The notes under the pieces are model-generated. The model was given only the letters and a program-made list of their open reading frames with translations. It had not been told where the DNA came from and made no database searches. A program made the position numbers and the translations under genes. From positions 12,214,001-12,278,000 of the forward strand of contig OZ234497.1 of the NCBI GenBank assembly GCA_965153455.1: 64,000 nt of DNA, given 5' to 3'. The DNA comes from Sphagnum compactum. Taxonomy: Eukaryota > Bryophyta > Sphagnopsida > Sphagnales. This document shows positions 1 through 13,000 of this stretch, piece after piece. Every line of letters starts with the position of its first letter. Position 1 is the first letter of the stretch.

Positions 1-842
1 ATGCTGCAGTTTTATATTCTTGGCTAGATTTTCTGCTAGATAAGTTGTTCCTCACTTTTGGTTAACAAAGAGATCTGTTTGGTGTTTCCTGCCTTGGAAA
101 GCTTCAAAATCAGGCTTTTTAATCCTGAGTGGAGAGTTTTCATGAACCCACTTCATCCTCTGAGAATCTTGCTCTTACTGTTCTCCATCTCTTTCTCTCT
201 TCTCTTCCCCCTTTCTGGGTTGGGTTTTCCTTTCCCTTTCCTTTCTCTTTTTCCTTATCCTAATTCTTTCCTGTTCCTCTGGTTTTCTGGTTGTGTTCTT
301 TTGAGCTAGCCAGATCATTGCTGAGTTTTCCCTGCTATTTGGTCTTGTGACTGAAATTCAGTACATTGGTTGATGTTTGACATCAACCTCCACCCATTCA
401 TTGATGGGAGAGCTGATGAAGTCAGTGGGGAGGTTATGACAGTGGTCAATACCACACTTTTTGCTGTTGAATGTCCCTGATCATGTTTATGACCATTGTT
501 TTCATTTAAATTGACAGTTGCTGAACATGCATGTGAGCACTGTTATCATTCAAACTTCTCAGTTTTGTTTTTGGTCCTTTTTTAGTGTTTTAAAGTTGGG
601 TTTCCTCTTTGTCATTCTTGCTGATAGATCACTGTTATGTTCTTAGATTCTGAAATATTTATAACCTTATTATTGGATCATCTCTCAATGCTGTTCTATG
701 TATGGGGAAGCTCTCAGATTTTTTCTCAGTGAATTTAACAATGGACTGATGTAAAGCCACTAGTCCTCAGATATGAGTTATGGATTTTTTTGTGTAGAAT
801 GCCTGTGGTCTTAGCTATTATTGTTGTTGGTTTTTCGTGCAG
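1..842 (+). other. Non-coding stretch upstream of first visible DCL3 exon, probably intron
   Basis: The first exon with Dicer homology opens after a TTTTTCGTGCAG acceptor at 842 and begins inside the helicase C-terminal lobe, so transcription must start further left. I see no DExD/DECH helicase motif or other Dicer segment in this stretch in any frame. A T/C-rich open frame at about 58-309 is low complexity (Leu/Phe/Ser/Pro) and is not treated as coding. The most economical reading is a long intron of the DCL3 gene, but an unrecognised short exon cannot be excluded. Confidence 0.55.
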
Positions 843-3800
843 GGAGGTCCACGATGTACGGTGCATTGTTTTTGTGGAAAGGATTGTGGCAGCAGTGGTT
901 CTTGCAAGCATGGTGAACCAGCTAAGCTGCCTTTCCAAGTTCATACGTTCAGAATCAATGTCTGGGTTACATGCAGGCCAGGAGTCCAACCGCAACCAAC
1001 TATGTCGCATAATTGAGTCCTTCCGTGTTGGCCAGGTACAACATCTCTTGTTGGACAATAATGACTTGTTCTTGGCAGTTTGTGCATTTACCTAGCTCTC
1101 AGCTTTATGAAACAATTTCCTACTTCCAATGCTGTTGCGAATGATAGATTCTCTTATTTAGCTACACATAACCATAATAAGCTCCATGATTTTCACTGTG
1201 GAAACATAAGGTGGGGCTCGGTTAAAAATTGTGATTACCAGTACACAAATACTGTCATCAACATTAAGTAACACAATTAGTAGACTATGCCAAAACACCT
1301 TAATACTACAGCCAATCTCTGTCTATTTTCAGATACAGTAGTTTATGTAATCTATCCATTAAGGAAGGTAGTTTGTTTATTTTGTTTGTTTGTCATGTTG
1401 AGATCTCCCAAACCATGACACTTGCCCCCATTGTGCTCTTTGTATGTTTGAAACCCCTGAATGAATAGTGGTGCACCAAGGTGGTTTGGTAGTGTTATTG
1501 AATATTGAACTTGTTAAAAAAAAAATTCAACCAAATCAAAACTAAATATTTGAGGGAAATTGGGGTGAGCTCTTGGTAATGTTGGAAAGCCCTTGATGAG
1601 TGGGACTTCTTGGAGGTGATTTCCTAATTCTTAGGCCTAATGTGGAGGATGTATTGAATTTTGAGTAATCTTTCCTAATTGGAAAGAAAGATAAAATTTA
1701 AAATAGTATTTTCACAATTGGGCTCTATCGACAAGGTCCTGTACACACTTGGGTCAGTTCCAACAGGCCACACTAGTCTATCCATTAAGAAAGGTAGTTT
1801 GTTTATTTTGTTTGTCACATTGTGATCCCCCAAACTATGGTGCCCCCCCTCCCCCCCCACCATGATAATGGTATTGGAAGGCCCTTGAACATTACAAGGT
1901 GGTTTTGTAATGTTCAGAGCTACAGTGCAATAGTAACCGAATGTTGAACTAAGAAAATTCAATCAAATCAAAACTAATTTTTTTAGGGAAATTGGGGTGT
2001 GCTTCTCATACTGTTGGAAAGCCCTCAATGAGTAGGATCTTATGGAGGTGTGATTTCATAATTTTTAGACCTAAAGTGCAGGATATATTGATTGTAGAGT
2101 AATTCTCATTACTGGAAATTTATTTAAATATTTAAATATTAAATTATTATTTTTGCAATGTGGCTATATTGTCAAGGTCCTGCTCACACTTGGGCCAATG
2201 GCACATGCAATACTAGTTAATGTAATTTCAGATACAGGAGTAATTTATGTAGTTTATTGTAGATTCGGTAGTAGTAGTTTTCTACATGTAGACTGTGATG
2301 TATAGGATTGGTCAACAGGCAAAATGGGATGCAAGTTGTGACATATGCTACGTATGCCTTTGTACAGTCTCTAAGTATGTTACTGTTGTTTGTGGGCAGG
2401 TGAACCTCTTAGTTTCCACAGATGTTGTGGAAGAAGGTCTAGATGTTCAAAGCTGCAGATCTGTTATTCGATTTGATCTTTCCAAAACTGTCCGAAGCTA
2501 CATTCAATCCCGGGGTCGTGCTCGGCACACTGGCTCTGAATTCATTGTGTTCATGGAAAGGTTGGATCGGTCATATTGGGTGATAGCTTTTCTAATCACT
2601 GTGTCAGATTCGGAAGTGCTTGTTGTGATCAACTTGTCATTTTGTGGAGTTATTTGTAGAAAATCATAGGGAATGAATTGCCGACAGGATTTGTATTCAC
2701 ATATTTTGTATCAGTAGGAAGAAGGCCTCAACGTGCCTAATCCTGGTTATGTCGTGTGATGTAGAGGAAATGAGCAACAAGAGGAACTGTTGAACACTGT
2801 TAAAGCCAGTGAAGTGTTAATGAGGGAGCAGGCTGTCCATAGAACACATATGCAGACGAATGCTATAGTGGTGAAACAGAAAGTGCTTGAGACTTACTGT
2901 GTCAATTCAACAGGCTCTATCATGGACACACAGTCTAGTGTTGCTTTTATCCATCGTTACTGCTCAAAATTGCCAGGAGACAAGTATGGCATTCTTCCTC
3001 TTTACCAAATCAGTTTGTTCTCTGCTTGGAAGAAGTTAATTCTTTGGCTTTGTGATGGTGCACAAAATGATAATCCTCTTGGTGGGGTTTGGAGTCTGTC
3101 ACTTCCCTTTTAGTCCTTCCCTCTTGGATCACCTGTTTTTTTTTTCCTTGATTTTCATGGGTGATGCCATGAGATCCTGAGATATGAAAACACCTGCAGA
3201 TACTACATCCCAAGGCCTGAGTTTTACTTCAAAAAAGTGGGAGACCTGCATGAGTGCATTGTAAAGTTACCTCCGAATGCTCCAATCTACCAAGTTATTG
3301 GACTGCCACAGCACAATGAGTTACTTGCAAAGCAAGTAGCTTCATTAGAAGCATGCCGATTATTGCATGTAATGGGAGCACTCAATGACCACCTTATTCC
3401 CATCACTGATCATGATCATCTAGAGGAAGAGGAATCCATGAAATTGAAGAACACTTTTGGTGCTGGTGCGTGAGTTTTTCCCATGTTATGGGCATCATAC
3501 TTTCTAAATCATTTAGGTACTGGTGTGCGAGTTTTTTCCATGTTATGTGTATCATACTTTCTAAATCATTTAGCAGTACTAGCTGCCAAACAGGGGTGGT
3601 TGTAGTTCTTTGCTATTTTCAGTTTTTGCTTCTGATGAATTACAAGCTGCTGAACCTGTAGTTGTTTTACAGGAACAAACAAGCAGAAGGAGCTGCATTC
3701 ATCAGTGGAACCCTTGGCCTTGCAAGGACAGTGGGAAAATATCAGTGAGGGAGCATGCCTCTATGCTTACAGTTTACTGTTTACTGGGGATCCGCGGGAC

Positions 3801-6800
3801 AATAAGACATATGCAGATTTTGTCTTGCTTATCGGATCTGAGCTTGATAGTGATGTGGGACAGCTGGAGATTGATTTGTGGCTAACATGCGGAAGGGTGA
3901 CAAGAGTTAAAATTTCTCCTGCTGGCAAACTTGATTTGAATGCAGATCAGGTGTGATACAAAACACTGTATTTTTAGTACACTGGTTTGTTTTGGTCATA
4001 TCTATTCTGGGTGTTTCAGTATGCAGATCAGGTGGGATACAAAACACTGTATTTTTAGTATGCTGATTTTTTCAGTATTATTCATCTGGGTGTTTTAGTA
4101 CTATGCTTGTGTTATGCATCTCATGTGGCTGTTGCGGTGTTGGGGGAATTAGTTGAGGGAAGCAAGGAGATTTCAAGAGCTTCTTTTCAATGGCATGTTC
4201 AACAAACTGATCCAACCTACCAAAAATGTGAAAGTTCCGGACAAAGACACATATTTGCCTGGTAAACCCGAATTATGGTCTTCAGGGAACATGTATTTGC
4301 TCCTCCCTTCGGTCCGAACTTCCAGTGATGGCACCAGTGCCAATTTAGACATAGATTGGAAGAGCATCAGGCTCACAGTACAAGCTGCTGCAGCATTCAT
4401 CCAACAAAATAGTCAGGAGAGGAAACAGAGCTCTATAATGTCGGCCATCTCCTTGTTCAAGAGTAGTATTGCCTTAGCAGCAGCTAAGAGAAATGAGGCA
4501 AAGCTTCTTCATTTGGCTGGAGGGCGCAAATTCTGTGCTTCCGAAATTGTGGATACTGCTGTAATCACCATCCACACTGGCAAGATCTACTGTGTCCTGG
4601 ATGTGTTACATCACCAAACAGCCCTTACTCCTTTTCCAGAGACTAAAGGACCCGAGCCACAGAAGTTCAGCAACTATTCTCAGTTTTTCAAGGAAAGGTG
4701 AGGGATCAGGAGGTCTCATATTCAACATTGTTCATGAAAAAACATGAGTAGCTCTTGTCCCGTTCCTTTTTTGTTTCTGATGATCTTTGATTTTATTATT
4801 ACAAAAAACAAAAAAAAATTTATTTGCTTTTCTGATTTTATTTTTTAAAAATCAGGAGATTTTATCTTTGTCCTTTCTCTGGGTATTTGTATAGATTCTT
4901 TCTGCTTCCTTGTTGCAGTTTTGAGTTGACTTTATGCTGCAGACATGGACAAGTGTTGAAGTACCCTGATCAGCCACTTCTGCAACTAAAACAGACCCAC
5001 CGTCCACATAATCTCCTTGCCAGGAATTTAGTGGAAGGCAATGGTAAGAAAGCATAACGTTTTGGTGGACCCAACTTTGTTGTTGTGCAATTCGTGATTG
5101 GCAGTATTTGCAATTAAACTTGAAATTGAGCTCACAAGCTCTCTCGCTCTCTGTGGGTAATCCTTTGAAGGAATACAGTGCATCTTTGCTTCTTCATCCT
5201 GCATTTTGCTTATCATCAATTTCAGATAGGTTCATGAAATTGCAGTTTACTTTTCTGGGGAAATTTGCTAATCTCTTTTCTTGTACCGGTTTGACCAGGA
5301 GAGCAAGATCCAAGGAGAAAATCTGTGACATCATTTCCTGTTGAGATGCCACCAGAGCTCTGCATCGTGTTAGGGCTGTCACCATCTGTTGTCCGATCTG
5401 TGTATTTGATTCCATCAGTTATGAACCGCCTATATTCTGTAATGCTTGCTAGCCAGCTTCGGCATTCCATTCAAACAGCAGCACCACAAACACCCACTAT
5501 ACCTGTCATGAGAGTACGTCTTTACATCTACTGGATTTTACCGTAGGACAAACTGGAGAGCCCAAACTCTGACTCTGCAATGTGTTGTTGTGGAGTTGTT
5601 GTTTGTCTCTACAATCTCTAAACTTTTGTGCTGGTGAAATTGCAGGTTCTGGAAGCAATCACATCATCGCGATGTTTGGAATCATTCAGTATGGAGGGTC
5701 TTGAACTCTTGGGTGATTCCTTTCTCAAGTATGCTGTGAGCTGCAGGTTGTTTCTTCTTTATGAGAAAAAGCATGAAGGTCAGCTATCTGCTCGACGAAT
5801 GCGTGCCATCTGCAATGCGACGTTGCATGATTTAGCAGTTGCTCGAGGACTGCCTGTATGTTTTTCACTGCCTCACCCTTTTGCAGCTTGGGTTCATATC
5901 CTTCTTCTGGCACCCAAGAGTTGTTGGCTCCTTCTCATGGTTTTTCTCATTACCATTTGGTCCTCCAAAGAGCTATTGTCATTTTGTCAAATCCATAGGG
6001 ATACATTTGGGATGAGCCATTCTCGGTAAACATATAGTCCTCTGAGAACTGTTTGTCATTTTGTCAAATCCACAGGGATACATTCGGGATGAGCCATTCG
6101 ATCCAAGTCGTTGGGCGGCACCAGGAATGTTAAGCTCAAATGCAGTTCCTTGTCGTTGTCGCTTGAAGAACTTCTACCTAACAAAGATCAACAATGTTCA
6201 GTGCAAGGAAAAGTTGCAACCTACTGTTATCACAAAGCAAGCCGCTGCAGCAGACAAAATGGGGAAGGTAGTGCCAAGAATCGGCAAAAGCTGTGACAAA
6301 GGTCACCGCTGGCTGTGTTCCAAGACCATTGCAGATGTAATGGAAGCTCTTATAGGGGCATATCTGTTTGAAGGAGGTGCTTCAGCAGCTGTACATTTCA
6401 TGGTCTGGGCAGGCATTGATGTCGCCTTCGATTTTTCATTGATAGAAGAAGCAAGTAGGCGTGCCTCTATGGATTTGAGCATCAATCCTGGCATAGATAT
6501 TGGGAACCTGGAGCAAAGGATAGGTTACTCTTTCTGCAATAAAGGTCTTCTACTAGAAGCCATGACTCATGCTTCTTACCAAGAGCTCAGTGGGGGCAAT
6601 TGCTACCAGGTTTGGAAAACTCCTGTCTTTAGCTCAAACTAGCATGTTTTCTTTTGAGCAATTTTCAAATCATGGCAAATAACTCAGTATCTAACTTTTG
6701 GTGCTTTTTTTTTGGGTGGCTCCAGCGACTGGAGTTCCTTGGAGATGCAGTGCTGGACTTGCTCATATCACAGCACCTCTTTGTCTCATACCCAGGGTTG

Positions 6801-9800
6801 AGCCCTGGGCGTCTAACTGCCTTACGCTCAGCATCTGTTAACAATGAGAGATTTGCACGAGTAGCTGTAAAGCACAAGTTTCACAGCTACCTTCGTCATG
6901 GCTCCGGGTTTCTTCTTAGTCAGATTCAAGAATTTGTGAAGGCAGTTGAGGCAGCTGGTGATAAGCAGAAGAATAGTTCATATGGGTGCGATGGAATTCA
7001 AGGCCCAAAGGTACATCAACTTCTCAAAGTTATCATAGATAAAAACTATTGTAGTGGGTGGATATGTCTTGCAGCATTTCTGCCAGAGTGTTCTCAGTTT
7101 TTAAGCTATTGCAATAATGCTTAACAACATGATACTGCAGCTCAGTTGCTTTAGTCTTGAGATGAAGGGGGTTTGAATTCCCAAACTGCTATTTGTAGGT
7201 GTTAGGAGATCTGGTGGAGAGCATAGCAGGTGCTGTTCTTGTGGACACGGGCTTTAATTTGGAGAGGGTGTGGGCTGTGATGAAGCCATTGCTTTCACCA
7301 CTTGTTACACCACAGACACTTATTATGCACCCAGTAGTTGAGCTCTTTGAGCTTTGCCACCTCAAAGGATTCTGGTTGGACTCGAAACTGACTACAGATG
7401 GCAATATGACAACTGCAACAGTGGAGGTAAAATGTCCCATGATAATTGAAGTTATCAAGAGTAATATCATGACATATCCATAGCATTGAACATTCTTCTT
7501 TGGAACTTGACACATGTCTACTAGGGGTGGCTGTTCAGCTTAGGATTCGTGAAGAAGATGAGCCTATTGTTGGGACTTCACAGAAGGTTCAGAAGAAGAC
7601 AGCACAAAAAGACGCAGCCCAGAAGGTCTTGGCCAAGTTGGAGGTAAGCATAGCAATCCCTACACCAGGAGTTGCATTTTTTCTTGAATGTACATCTGCA
7701 GGAGTGGTGTGACAAGATGGTTGTTTTGCAATATTGCAGAGTGCAGGCTTTGTGCATACATACAAAACAATGCCACAGGTCATTCTTCCAGTCTCAGAAG
7801 TCTCGGTCATGAAAGGTGACCCACAGGTGACCTCACAAGGGCATCCATGGGCATACAAATTAATGCCACAAGTCTGTCTTCCAATCTCAGAAGTTTCGGC
7901 CATGAGAGCTGCCCCAAAGGTGACCTCAAGAGGCCATCCAACAGCTCTTGTGCATGGAGCTGCTGATGTTCAGAATGTAGAGGATTGTTCATTTGCGTCA
8001 CAGCCAAACAGCCGATGCTCATCACCAAGTAATACACCGGTCACATCCATCCAAATTGTGGAGAAGGAGGTCATGCCTAGTCTACAGGACTCAGCAGAGC
8101 TAGAAGAGAATATGGGGTTTGAAGATGCTCATTCTAAGGCTTCGCATCAAGCTGCTGGAGTAACAACAGCTTGTAAACTTTCATTACATGTGGAGACAGT
8201 GTACATAGAAAGCAACCCACTGGGCCTCACATGCATGTCAAACACTGCTGCCAGAAATCTTCTCGGCACTGTGATCACAAGTCCAGTTGTTGAATCTGCT
8301 CTAGATCTTACAAAGCCTGAAGCCTCCAACCAAGTCCAACACCTTGGCAAAACTGAAGATGTGGTGGAAGAAATTTGTAGTGAGGAGTTGATGTCGCCAA
8401 AGTCACTGAGCACTGGGTTGCCACGTGTGTCAACTCCACCAACACCAGATCCAGGAGTGGAGCATGTGCAAGTTTCAGCAGCTTCCAAGAGAAAGCTGGA
8501 TGGCAAAGAAAAGGAAACTACTGAAGCTCAAAAGCAAGCAAGATATTTCTGGTCACGAGAAGAGTCAAAGGGTCAGACCACAACAACAGCGAATATCATT
8601 CATATTACTGGTAGGATGGGTGCGCCTGAGTCAGATGTTTCTGAATATACGTACACATGTTTGTGTGAACAGATTTGAATGTGAGTTCTTTTGATGCAGA
8701 GACTGCAAACAACAATGGAGAGCCTATGGAAGTGAATGCATGTCCATGGAGTGGACCCACTTCAGGTCTTTGTTTTCTTCTTCTTCATAATACCTTTTCT
8801 TGTGTGAAACCTGTGTGACGGTGAGTACTTTTCTGTACACTTTGTGGATCGTTATAGAATATTTTGAGCTAATTTCAGTTGTGCCCTGGCTGCTGGTTGT
8901 CATCCTGTTCCAATTTTTGAATAACTGGAGAATAGGATTTGCATGAGTGGTGTGGAACTGATTGTTGACACAGATTGTTCCTGTGATGCTTATGGGTATT
9001 GTCCAGGTCTAATTATATAACAAGGTTTACTGATCACACTTTGATGTGTGCAGACCTTGCATTATCAGAGGTGCAAAGGAATTTTACAATTCGGCCACCA
9101 ATAGTATTGCATCAAGGAGCAAAGAAGGTTAAAGAATCAAGTACAGTGGTAATCCAAGCCTCAACAAGCACAAACTCTGCCCAGGAATGTGTTCCTAAGA
9201 CATCTCCACTGCCCTTGCAACAGCCACTGCAATCTGGTGAGTTTCCACATGGTTTAAAGAAGAGACTTATTCTATACTCCATAATTGTTAGCAAGACAGA
9301 TCAGAGATGTAGATGTAGATGTAGATCTTGCTCATCACATAGTGCAATATTCTTCAAACCTGGCACAGAGGGATGAGTGAGATGAATGCCCCATGCATGG
9401 AGGCCCTCTTGAGGAAGGCTGCCTTACTATTGTTCCCAGAAGCCTCCATGTCTGTCCATCCTACCATGCTGCAAGCCACTACTGAGTCATGGACATGCAT
9501 TATATCATTTGCTGTAATGTGCAGGTCGATGTGCATCCATGACTTACCCAAAAAATACTGGGAAGCTCAACTGCAGACAGAGCTTGAATGATCTCTGCAT
9601 CAGCCGAAAATGGGCACCTCCCAAATTTGACTTGGAACTCGAGCAAGGCGAGCCACACGCTCGTTGGTAATGCAATCATACTTCTTTTGCATGTTCCAAA
9701 TGATGCATCTGCTCTTCCTGATAGTGGAGACAGGCACACAAGGGCTGTCTGGTCTCTTTCTCAAGGATGAAATTCTTTCATAGCATTGTTTTTTATGTGT

Positions 9801-10032
9801 CTCCTCTTGATTGTGTTGCTTATAGCAGCAGCCTTTCAGGCAATCCCCGTATTGAGATTATCTATTGGATGTCTCCAGGTTCACATTCTCAGTGGCAGTG
9901 ATTGTGGAGGCCGAGAAAGAGAAACTGAAATGCTTAGGCACGGCTCAGAAGGACAAAAAACAGGCCAGAGAATCCGCAGCTTCAGCTATGTTGTCGATCC
10001 TTCAAGAAAGAGGGATCTTTTGTGGGTCATGA
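843..10032 (+). CDS. DCL3: Dicer-like 3 endoribonuclease, 3' part (18 exons visible)
   Basis: Plant Dicer; DCL3 enzymes cut double-stranded RNA into ~24-nt siRNAs for RNA-directed DNA methylation. Exons: 843-1035, 2400-2560, 2765-2983, 3200-3465, 3673-3950, 4153-4697, 4943-5043, 5299-5513, 5646-5855, 6076-6609, 6726-7010, 7199-7426, 7539-7643, 7740-8610, 8700-8765, 9054-9236, 9525-9666, 9879-10032. All phases agree, giving 1,584 residues to TGA. Domain order: helicase C lobe (RCIVFVERIVAA, EEGLDVQSC, YIQSRGRAR); DUF283 dimerisation region (exons 3-5); PAZ-type segment (HGQVLKYPDQPLL); RNase IIIa (LELLGDSFLKY, then DVMEALIGAY); RNase IIIb (RLEFLGDAVLD, then LGDLVES); first dsRBD (exons 12-13); long S/T-rich linker (exon 14); second dsRBD (last two exons). 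All four acidic catalytic positions are present in both RNase III domains. Two C-terminal dsRBDs and GHRWLCSKTIADV favour DCL3 over DCL2. The N-terminal helicase half lies outside the window. Confidence 0.9.
1351..2217 (+). repeat. Diverged tandem duplication (~430-bp unit) in a DCL3 intron
   Basis: Two direct copies fill most of the intron at 1036-2399: about 1351-1776 and 1777-2217. Shared blocks in the same order include TCTATCCATTAAG, GGTAGTTTGTTTATTTTG, AATTCAA(C/T)CAAATCAAAACTAA, GGGAAATTGGGGTG, GTTGGAAAGCCCT and CAAGGTCCTG. Both copies end in ACTAG. Small indels are frequent, so the event is old. Confidence 0.8.
3459..3573 (+). repeat. Tandem duplication (57/58 bp) spanning a DCL3 splice donor
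   Basis: Copy 1 (3459-3515) covers the last bases of the exon ending at 3465 plus the start of its intron. Copy 2 (3516-3573) repeats it with about six changes, including a second donor-like GTGTGC. Both copies end with the block CTTTCTAAATCATTTAG. Confidence 0.8.
3940..4098 (+). repeat. Tandem duplication (~80 bp) spanning a DCL3 splice donor
   Basis: The exon end at 3950 (TGCAGATCAG/GTGTGA) and 70 bases of intron are repeated from 4021 (TGCAGATCAG/GTGGGA). A shared block ATACAAAACACTGTATTTTT follows. The second copy keeps a plausible donor. If used, it would extend the exon through the in-frame GTG TGA, so it is probably silent. Confidence 0.8.
5974..6102 (+). repeat. Tandem duplication spanning a DCL3 splice acceptor
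   Basis: The acceptor region and first 27 bases of the exon at 6076 are duplicated 76 bp upstream (5974-6026 against 6051-6102). The upstream copy reads CATAG/GGATACATTTGGGATGAG and is followed after CCATTCTCG by GTAAAC. It therefore has the shape of a small decoy exon. Confidence 0.75.
7761..7946 (+). repeat. 31-residue tandem repeat inside the DCL3 linker exon
   Basis: Two adjacent 93-bp units (7761-7853, 7854-7946) encode near-identical peptides. The first contains YKTMPQVILPVSEVS and the second YKLMPQVCLPISEVS; both end in a GHP tripeptide. The unit length preserves the frame. It lies at the start of the linker between the two double-stranded RNA binding domains. Confidence 0.85.
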
Positions 10033-13000
10033 GCATTTGATGAGTCAAGGCTCATGTTGCCTCCCAGGCTAGCTAGCTGTCAATTATACTTCTCAGATTT
10101 ATGAATTTTTTCCTGCCAACTTCTTCTTGGTTTGCACTTTGGTGATTGACATTTTGTCACAACAAGGTGAATATGTCTAACATCAAGGCAATCACCCAAA
10201 GTGGTTGGGACTCACAGCTGTGTTGCAAAAGTAGTTGTGGGCTAAGTCAGCACTAGGCAACGGTAGACATTACCTACCAGAGTGAGCCCAGCAGTAGTAG
10301 AGATCACCAAGACAACCTGTCACTGGAAACCCATGTGATGTATTGGGGTCCAAGCCTGTTGGGTGCCCCCCTGTTAGAAAGCAACCCACCTCTGAAATGG
10401 AGGCTGGAGCTCTATAGCATGAAGAGGTGCTCAGTCCATACTTAGTTAGCAGACTAAGCCTTGGTGTCTGTTTTCTTCTGTTTTTTTTTGATTGAGTAGT
10501 CGTTGCTCTTCCCCTGCTCTGCTCAATAGTCAGCTCATAGATCCCACATCTGTCTCATGATGTTTCTGATTGGAAACTGGATGGTGGTGGTGATGATGAT
10601 TGCATGTTACAGAGAAATGGATGCTTGATGAATGTTTGAGGCCCCCCACCAAGTCTCCCTCAAGCCAAGTTTTTGCAGGTTTTCTTCTTCCATCATTGGA
10701 TTTCTTGGCTTTCTTGTCACTTTTGTGCCTCAAATGCTAAACACACAACCCTGATCTCCTGACAGCATGTGTTTGTTTTGTTTTTCATTGTTGGCTTGAG
10801 ACCACCACTTTTTCCATTGAATTTTCACCTTTTTAAGAAACAAGCAATGTTAACAAGGAATAAGTAATGTAACGAGCATGAGTTATTATTGGAATCCCAA
10901 ATGAGTGTTGGTGTGGTATGTTGTTTATAGGAAATACAACCCAAAAAAAAGTCCATTCTTGTGGTATGTGTTGTCAGCAATAAGTGTAATTTATGGAAAT
11001 TTCAAAACCTATTTCAAAAACCTATTTGAACAATGGTAAGTGAATGCTTTTTTATTGGCCAAACCCGAACCCCGAACCTAAAATTGAGCTAAAAATTGAG
11101 TGTTGTAATTTTGTTCTCTTTGTGTGTGATTTTCTTTTCCAAAGAGAACAAAAGTAATGGTTGAAAGTTGATGAGCAAACAAGAAGGAATCATGTAATGA
11201 AAACTACAAGATTTTCAAATCTATGGTATAGTTCAAAAGGTGTAACAAAATAATATATAAACTTTTAGGTTATCCAAATCAAGTAGAAGACCATGAATGT
11301 GGCAAGTTTTTTTTCAGGGTTGGATGTCAAAAGCAAATTAGTTTTTTTTTTTTTTCAAAAAGATACATTTTGTAGCATTGTGTTTATAAAAGAAATCATT
11401 TTGTGTTGTGTGTGAGATGAAAGTCTACGAATTTAATTAATATGTTGGTTGCATAATTAGTAGTCTCGTAGGTTGTATTGACCATGAGGTTTTGAAGAAG
11501 GGGTGTTTTAATTTGTCAATTTTATTTTGTGAAATGTTCATTTGAATTTCATGTTTTCAAAATGAAGGCGTCAATTCATGTAAATATATGGTAGTATGGA
11601 ATTGCAAAACTTTTTGATCAAACGTGACAAATTTTGTGTGCATGTGAGGAGGTTTTGAATTGATGTATTATTCTACAACAATTTTTTTGTATTCATAGGT
11701 ATTTGTAAACATGTAAATGTGGCTTCTAGAAGAAAAATAGGTTTGTTGATTATAAAACTCATGTAAGTTGAATTCGAACTTCGTAGACATTCTGCAGGAT
11801 TAGTGGAATATTAATAAAAATAATTCTGAAAATCATGATTTATAAATCAACTTTTAAATTGTTTTAATTTTTCTAACCCAAAAATATGTTGCATTATATC
11901 ATAATGTAAACGTATACATTAAAAAATTCTCATAAATTTGTTATTTTCAAATCATTTAAAGTTTTTTTTAAGTCCTTTAAATGACAAAAGAACACTAGTT
12001 ACATTATCTTAAAAGTGATGTTTGATACTATGAACATTGAATTTTTTTTTTTGTTTTTCAATGTTGGCAAAATGGCTATCTTTAATAACAAGATTGGGCC
12101 ATAGTTGGCTATAGATTAGATCTTATAATAGATTTCGTTTCAAAATCTTTTTATGTTATGGCTACCTACTAGAACCTAAGGTGGAAATATGGCCCCAAAA
12201 ATCAAACTATGGCAAATTTAAGTTTTTTTTCTAAAAAATCATTTAGTGATTTTGCTAACCAAGGGACGAAAATTCACCACAATAAAAAACATTGTTCCAT
12301 ACTCATTACATTCATTTTTTTTAAAAATCAATGTTGATTTAAATAATTACTTACCACAATAGAAATTAAATAATGGTTATGTCCCATGGTGGTTCTTAAT
12401 AAACCATTTGAACATTCTTTCGACATGTTGGTAGGCTCTTATACATGACAAAGCATATGTTCCACAATTTATAAACATTGAAGGCATTTTAATTGCAAAC
12501 CCAATGGTCATTGTAAGAAAACATTTATGTTTTAAATGCTAACATTTTTAGAAATGAAACTTTATTAAAAACCTTTAACTTAAAATAATGATGATAACTT
12601 GCAAATTGTCTGCATTTTCTACATTCTACACAAATGTAGAGTCATTTCCAAGTTCTCCCAATCTTCATGTTGAATTCATCAATATGCAACTCTTTCAAAA
12701 AAAAAAAAAAACAGAAAATATTTTTTTATTGTGAGAGTGATAGCTTTTAATGGTACCAACCCACCAACAATCTAAAATAATAAACCTTCGTCACATCATT
12801 CATAACCCAACTCTAAATGTTTCACTTACATGTAGGTGGAATTGGTTGTAATTGTGAAATGTTCATCCCCTCACACAAGGGTTTCAACATGTCATTGTTG
12901 TCCACAAACTCATCATATTGCATGATGTAGTCTTCTTTGAACAAGTGACCAAGAAATTCATCCTTGGTACTTTTGGCTTCAATATGAAGTCCTTCCCTCA

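Noticed and set aside
843-10032. Assignment as DCL2
   Set aside because: Some helicase and RNase IIIa stretches resemble DCL2, but a second dsRNA-binding domain is present at the C-terminus and the RNase IIIa core reads more like DCL3.
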